Source: Rhodothermales bacterium (GTDB taxonomy: Bacteria; Bacteroidota; Rhodothermia; Rhodothermales; UBA10348). From it: a DNA stretch of 7,847 nt. Below are positions 5,428 through 7,847 of the stretch, piece by piece. Below the pieces are notes generated by a model. The model saw only the letters and a program-made list of their open reading frames with translations, did not search any database and was not told the DNA's origin. The DNA lies in assembly GCA_030833605.1 (NCBI GenBank), contig JAURGV010000105.1, positions 1 through 7,847 of the forward strand. Reading direction: 5' to 3'. The translations under genes and the position numbers were made by a program. How positions within the stretch are numbered: position 1 is the first letter of the stretch; every line of letters starts with the position of its first letter.

Positions 5428-7305
5428 GTGATAAAAACGATCAAAATGCTTTTTCTAAGAACTGTTTTCCTTGCGCTTTCTATCGCACTTGTCATTCAGG
5501 CGCAAAGTCAAGGCTTAAAGCATGAAATGAGGGGAGTTTGGCTCACTACCGTGTACGGTTTGGATTGGCCTACCCAGCCCGTGCAATCCACTTCATCTCA
5601 GATCGTCCAACTGACTCGATTGTTCGACGACTTGAAAAGTGCAGGTATAAATGCCGTTTTCTTCCAAATTCGTTCGGAAGCCGATGCCATGTATGAATCG
5701 CTAAATGAACCGTGGTCGAGGTTTTTAACGGGCAACATGGGCGTCGCACCTAATCCGTACTACGATCCACTGGCGCTGGCCATTGATTTGGCTCATGAGC
5801 ACGGAATGGAATTGCACGCGTGGATGAATCCTTTCAGGGCGGTTAGTTCCAGAGGTCCGTTCGGATTGAGTTCATCCCATATCACGAAAACCAGACCTGA
5901 TTGGATTTTAGATGTTAAATACAAAGGCACCGATCCCAGCTTAAAAGATGCTGTAGTGTCCATTTTTAATCCAGGAATTCTGGAGGTCCACGATTATATC
6001 GCCGATGTGGTTGGAGACGTGGTTGCGCGATACAAGGTAGATGGCGTCCACTTTGACGACTATTTCTACCCGTACCCAGCGTACCAAATAACCGTCGAAG
6101 ATGAATCGTATTACAATGCGAGCCCGCGAGGATTGTTAACCCTTCCAGATTGGCGCCGGGATAACATTAATCGTTTTGTCGCAACGGTCGCGTCCACTAT
6201 CCGAACCGTTAATCCCAGCGTTAAATTTGGAATAAGTCCATTTGGTATCTGGAAAAGCGGTGTGCCCCAAGGGATTAACGGACTTTCTTCGTACGATGTT
6301 ATTTATGCCGATCCCATAGCATGGCTTGAGGCGGGAACCGTAGACTACCTGACGCCACAGCTTTACTGGCCCTTTGGTGGTGCCCAGGATTTTGGCGCAT
6401 TAGGTGACTGGTGGGTTTCCAAATCGAATGGCAGACACATTTACACGGGGGTGGCAGCTTACCGCGCGGATGCAGCAACGTACTCAGGCACCCGCTACAC
6501 CGCAGCGGAAATACCGTTACAAATTGATTTTGGGAGAACCACATCGGGGATTGAAGGAAGTATTCTGTTTAGAGCGAGTAACCTCCGCCCAAATGCAAAT
6601 AACCTCGGTTTAACAGCCGCCCTTTCAAACGGATATTATGCGCAGAAGTCGTTTACGCCGTTCATGACGTACACCGATTTAAGTCCTCCTGACGCGCCAG
6701 AAAGCCTGACATCGGTTCAGCAATCGGGGGGTGTTGTTCTGCGTTGGGATCCGCCATTGACCGGTTTTGTGCAAGCCAATAAGTTTGGCGTGTACCGAGT
6801 GCGTTCAGATAGTGGAACGCCGAATTCGCAATCCATGACCAATGATCCCGCCAATTTAATCGCGATTACGTGGGATCCTGAATACGTCGATAAGACCTCC
6901 CTAGAGGCAGGCGGGCATTATTATTATGCGGTGACTGGCGTTTCTCCCAATTCGATAGAAGGCATCGAGTCCAATTTATCTGATTTTATTGCCGTCTCTA
7001 CTGGAGTCGAAAGTTTGCCGGGAGCGGTAACATTAACAGCATCCGTATACCCCAATCCCAGTAACCACGAAGTCAATCTCCGAGTGAAAATCGATCGCCC
7101 AACCCTATTCCGCGCCGCAGTTTATGATGGCCTAGGTCGCCTCGTGCATTCCCTAACGACCGGGAATGAAATGCGAACGGAAGGAATGGTCGAGTTGCGC
7201 TGGAGCGGAATCAATGATTCCGGAAGTAGAATAACAAGCGGTGTTTATTTCGTGGTTATACGGACTGCATCAAGCCAAAAGACGATTCCAGTCACCATTT
7301 TCTAA
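5428..7305 (+). CDS. GHL10/DUF187 family glycosyl hydrolase with FnIII and T9SS sorting domains
   Basis: This 625-residue enzyme-like protein has a signal peptide at about 1-28 (ending IQAQSQ). A GHL10 (DUF187, YngK/DigH-type) TIM-barrel domain spans about 33-345: MRGVWLTTVYGLDWP, FFQIRSEADAMYES, LHAWMNPFR, VDGVHFDDYFYPYP, FGISPFGIW, DYLTPQLYWPFGG. The nearest characterised relative I know is E. coli DigH, which cuts peptide-free peptidoglycan glycan strands, so a glycan or peptidoglycan substrate is plausible but not proven. A fibronectin type III domain follows (about 419-525, PDAPESLTSVQQSGGVVLRW), then a T9SS type A sorting domain (about 537-625: SVYPNPSNHEVNL, YDGLGRLVHSL, LRWSGINDSGSRITSGVYF). 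The enzyme should thus be exported past the outer membrane. Start choice is uncertain: GTG at 5428 gives a lysine-containing n-region (MIKTIKM), while ATG at 5446 gives a shorter but workable signal peptide; neither has a ribosome-binding site. The stop lies 4 bases from the convergent regulator gene. Confidence 0.9.
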   Translation: MIKTIKMLFLRTVFLALSIALVIQAQSQGLKHEMRGVWLTTVYGLDWPTQPVQSTSSQIVQLTRLFDDLKSAGINAVFFQIRSEADAMYESLNEPWSRFLTGNMGVAPNPYYDPLALAIDLAHEHGMELHAWMNPFRAVSSRGPFGLSSSHITKTRPDWILDVKYKGTDPSLKDAVVSIFNPGILEVHDYIADVVGDVVARYKVDGVHFDDYFYPYPAYQITVEDESYYNASPRGLLTLPDWRRDNINRFVATVASTIRTVNPSVKFGISPFGIWKSGVPQGINGLSSYDVIYADPIAWLEAGTVDYLTPQLYWPFGGAQDFGALGDWWVSKSNGRHIYTGVAAYRADAATYSGTRYTAAEIPLQIDFGRTTSGIEGSILFRASNLRPNANNLGLTAALSNGYYAQKSFTPFMTYTDLSPPDAPESLTSVQQSGGVVLRWDPPLTGFVQANKFGVYRVRSDSGTPNSQSMTNDPANLIAITWDPEYVDKTSLEAGGHYYYAVTGVSPNSIEGIESNLSDFIAVSTGVESLPGAVTLTASVYPNPSNHEVNLRVKIDRPTLFRAAVYDGLGRLVHSLTTGNEMRTEGMVELRWSGINDSGSRITSGVYFVVIRTASSQKTIPVTIF

Positions 7306-7309
7306 AAAA

Positions 7310-7847
7310 TCAGATCATCAATCGGTCTTTCAACACTTTGGAACGCTCTCGGCTGGCAATCACCTCATGATTACCCGTCAACACGAGTTTATACCGGCCA
7401 CTGAACCACGGAATTAGCTCTCGAATGTGCTTGAATTGAACAATCGCCGATCGGTGAACCCGCATGAAGGATTCCGGCGAAAGTTGGCTGTTTAGTTGAT
7501 CCAGTGCAAAACTCACAATGTGTTGCTTGATGCGAGGACGTGGGGAAGTTGGATCTTCATCTAGAATGTGAACCCGAGTTATGCCTTCTGTGATTTCGAT
7601 GGAAACCACTTTTTCGATCGGAATAATTAGAATTCGATCTCGAAACGGAATGGAAAGCTGTTCGAGATAAGGCGTGGCATTCTGAGTCCCCTTGGAATCT
7701 GAGCTGTCGATCGCTTGAGCATCCATCCAATCTAACAAACGGGCCAAATTGTCGTTTTCTTTTGTCGACTGGGTCCGTTTTTGGGCCCGATCCAGCGCAC
7801 TGTCGAGTCGGTTTAACGGAATGGGCTTGAGTAAATAATCGACGGCA
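7310..7847 (-). CDS. LytTR-family response regulator, C-terminal part (5' end outside the window)
   Basis: The frame is open to the window edge, giving 178 visible residues. It begins AVDYLLKPIPLNRLDSALDR, the end of a CheY-like receiver domain, including the conserved Lys-Pro of the last beta strand and the final helix. A polar linker (about 22-60) leads to a LytTR DNA-binding domain at about 63-175: IPFRDRILIIPIEKVVSIEI, FMRVHRSAIV, WFSGRYKLVLTG and SRERSKVLK are characteristic. The phosphorylated Asp lies outside the window. Such regulators usually pair with a HisKA-type or LytS-like membrane kinase, probably encoded upstream beyond base 7847. TTG at 7747 is merely an internal Leu codon, since the upstream in-frame sequence encodes the receiver. 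Targets cannot be read from the sequence; the adjacent secretion genes are possible ones. The gene converges on the hydrolase gene with 4 bases between stops and no visible terminator. Confidence 0.93.
   Translation of the reverse strand, partial: AVDYLLKPIPLNRLDSALDRAQKRTQSTKENDNLARLLDWMDAQAIDSSDSKGTQNATPYLEQLSIPFRDRILIIPIEKVVSIEITEGITRVHILDEDPTSPRPRIKQHIVSFALDQLNSQLSPESFMRVHRSAIVQFKHIRELIPWFSGRYKLVLTGNHEVIASRERSKVLKDRLMI

Noticed and set aside
7285..7325. A possible bidirectional terminator between the convergent genes
   Set aside because: Only an AT-only pairing (ATTTT with AAAAT) and a T6 run with no GC-rich stem are present; too weak to call.
7310..7747. The LytTR protein as a complete short gene starting at a TTG at 7747
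   Set aside because: The frame continues upstream to the window edge and encodes AVDYLLKPI and the last receiver helix, so the gene is a truncated full-length response regulator.

Overview
The window looks like part of a chromosome from a Gram-negative bacterium of the Bacteroidota/FCB group. Three things point there: a TonB-dependent receptor with an N-terminal carboxypeptidase-regulatory-like domain, two secreted proteins ending in type IX secretion (T9SS) type A sorting domains, and a LytTR response regulator. The NYPNPFNPST form of the sorting motif and the style of the receptor N-terminus suggest a lineage outside the classical Bacteroidia (Balneolota/Rhodothermota, Marinimicrobia or a similar FCB phylum). 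That placement is inference from motif style only. I see no tRNA, rRNA, CRISPR, insertion sequence or phage gene, and no gap longer than about 135 bases.

Layout: (1) bases 1-459, minus strand, the N-terminal 153 residues of a secreted protein of unknown function; (2) 512-3286, minus, the TonB-dependent outer-membrane receptor, 52 bases upstream of gene 1 and probably co-transcribed with it; (3) 3357-3387, a near-perfect intrinsic terminator acting on the minus strand; (4) 3408-5294, minus, a secreted seven-repeat FG-GAP/VCBS beta-propeller protein with a T9SS sorting domain and a clear GGAGG ribosome-binding site; (5) 5295-5427, a divergent control region; (6) 5428-7305, plus, a family-10-like glycosyl hydrolase (GHL10/DUF187) with a fibronectin type III domain and a T9SS sorting domain; (7) 7310-7847, minus, the C-terminal part of a LytTR response regulator that runs off the window, converging on gene 6 with a 4-base gap.

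Taken together this is an envelope and secretion neighbourhood: an importer, three exported proteins (two apparently crossing the outer membrane through T9SS) and the edge of a two-component regulator. The terminator separates the beta-propeller gene from the receptor, so the receptor probably has its own promoter. A 9-base word, CGATTGAAA, followed 14-16 bases later by TTCGTT, occurs in the sense orientation upstream of both the receptor and the hydrolase, which hints at shared control. No single element is clearly an undescribed system. The most interesting points are a peptidoglycan-hydrolase-like enzyme routed to T9SS, a receptor paired with an uncharacterised secreted protein instead of a SusD, and the shared promoter words.
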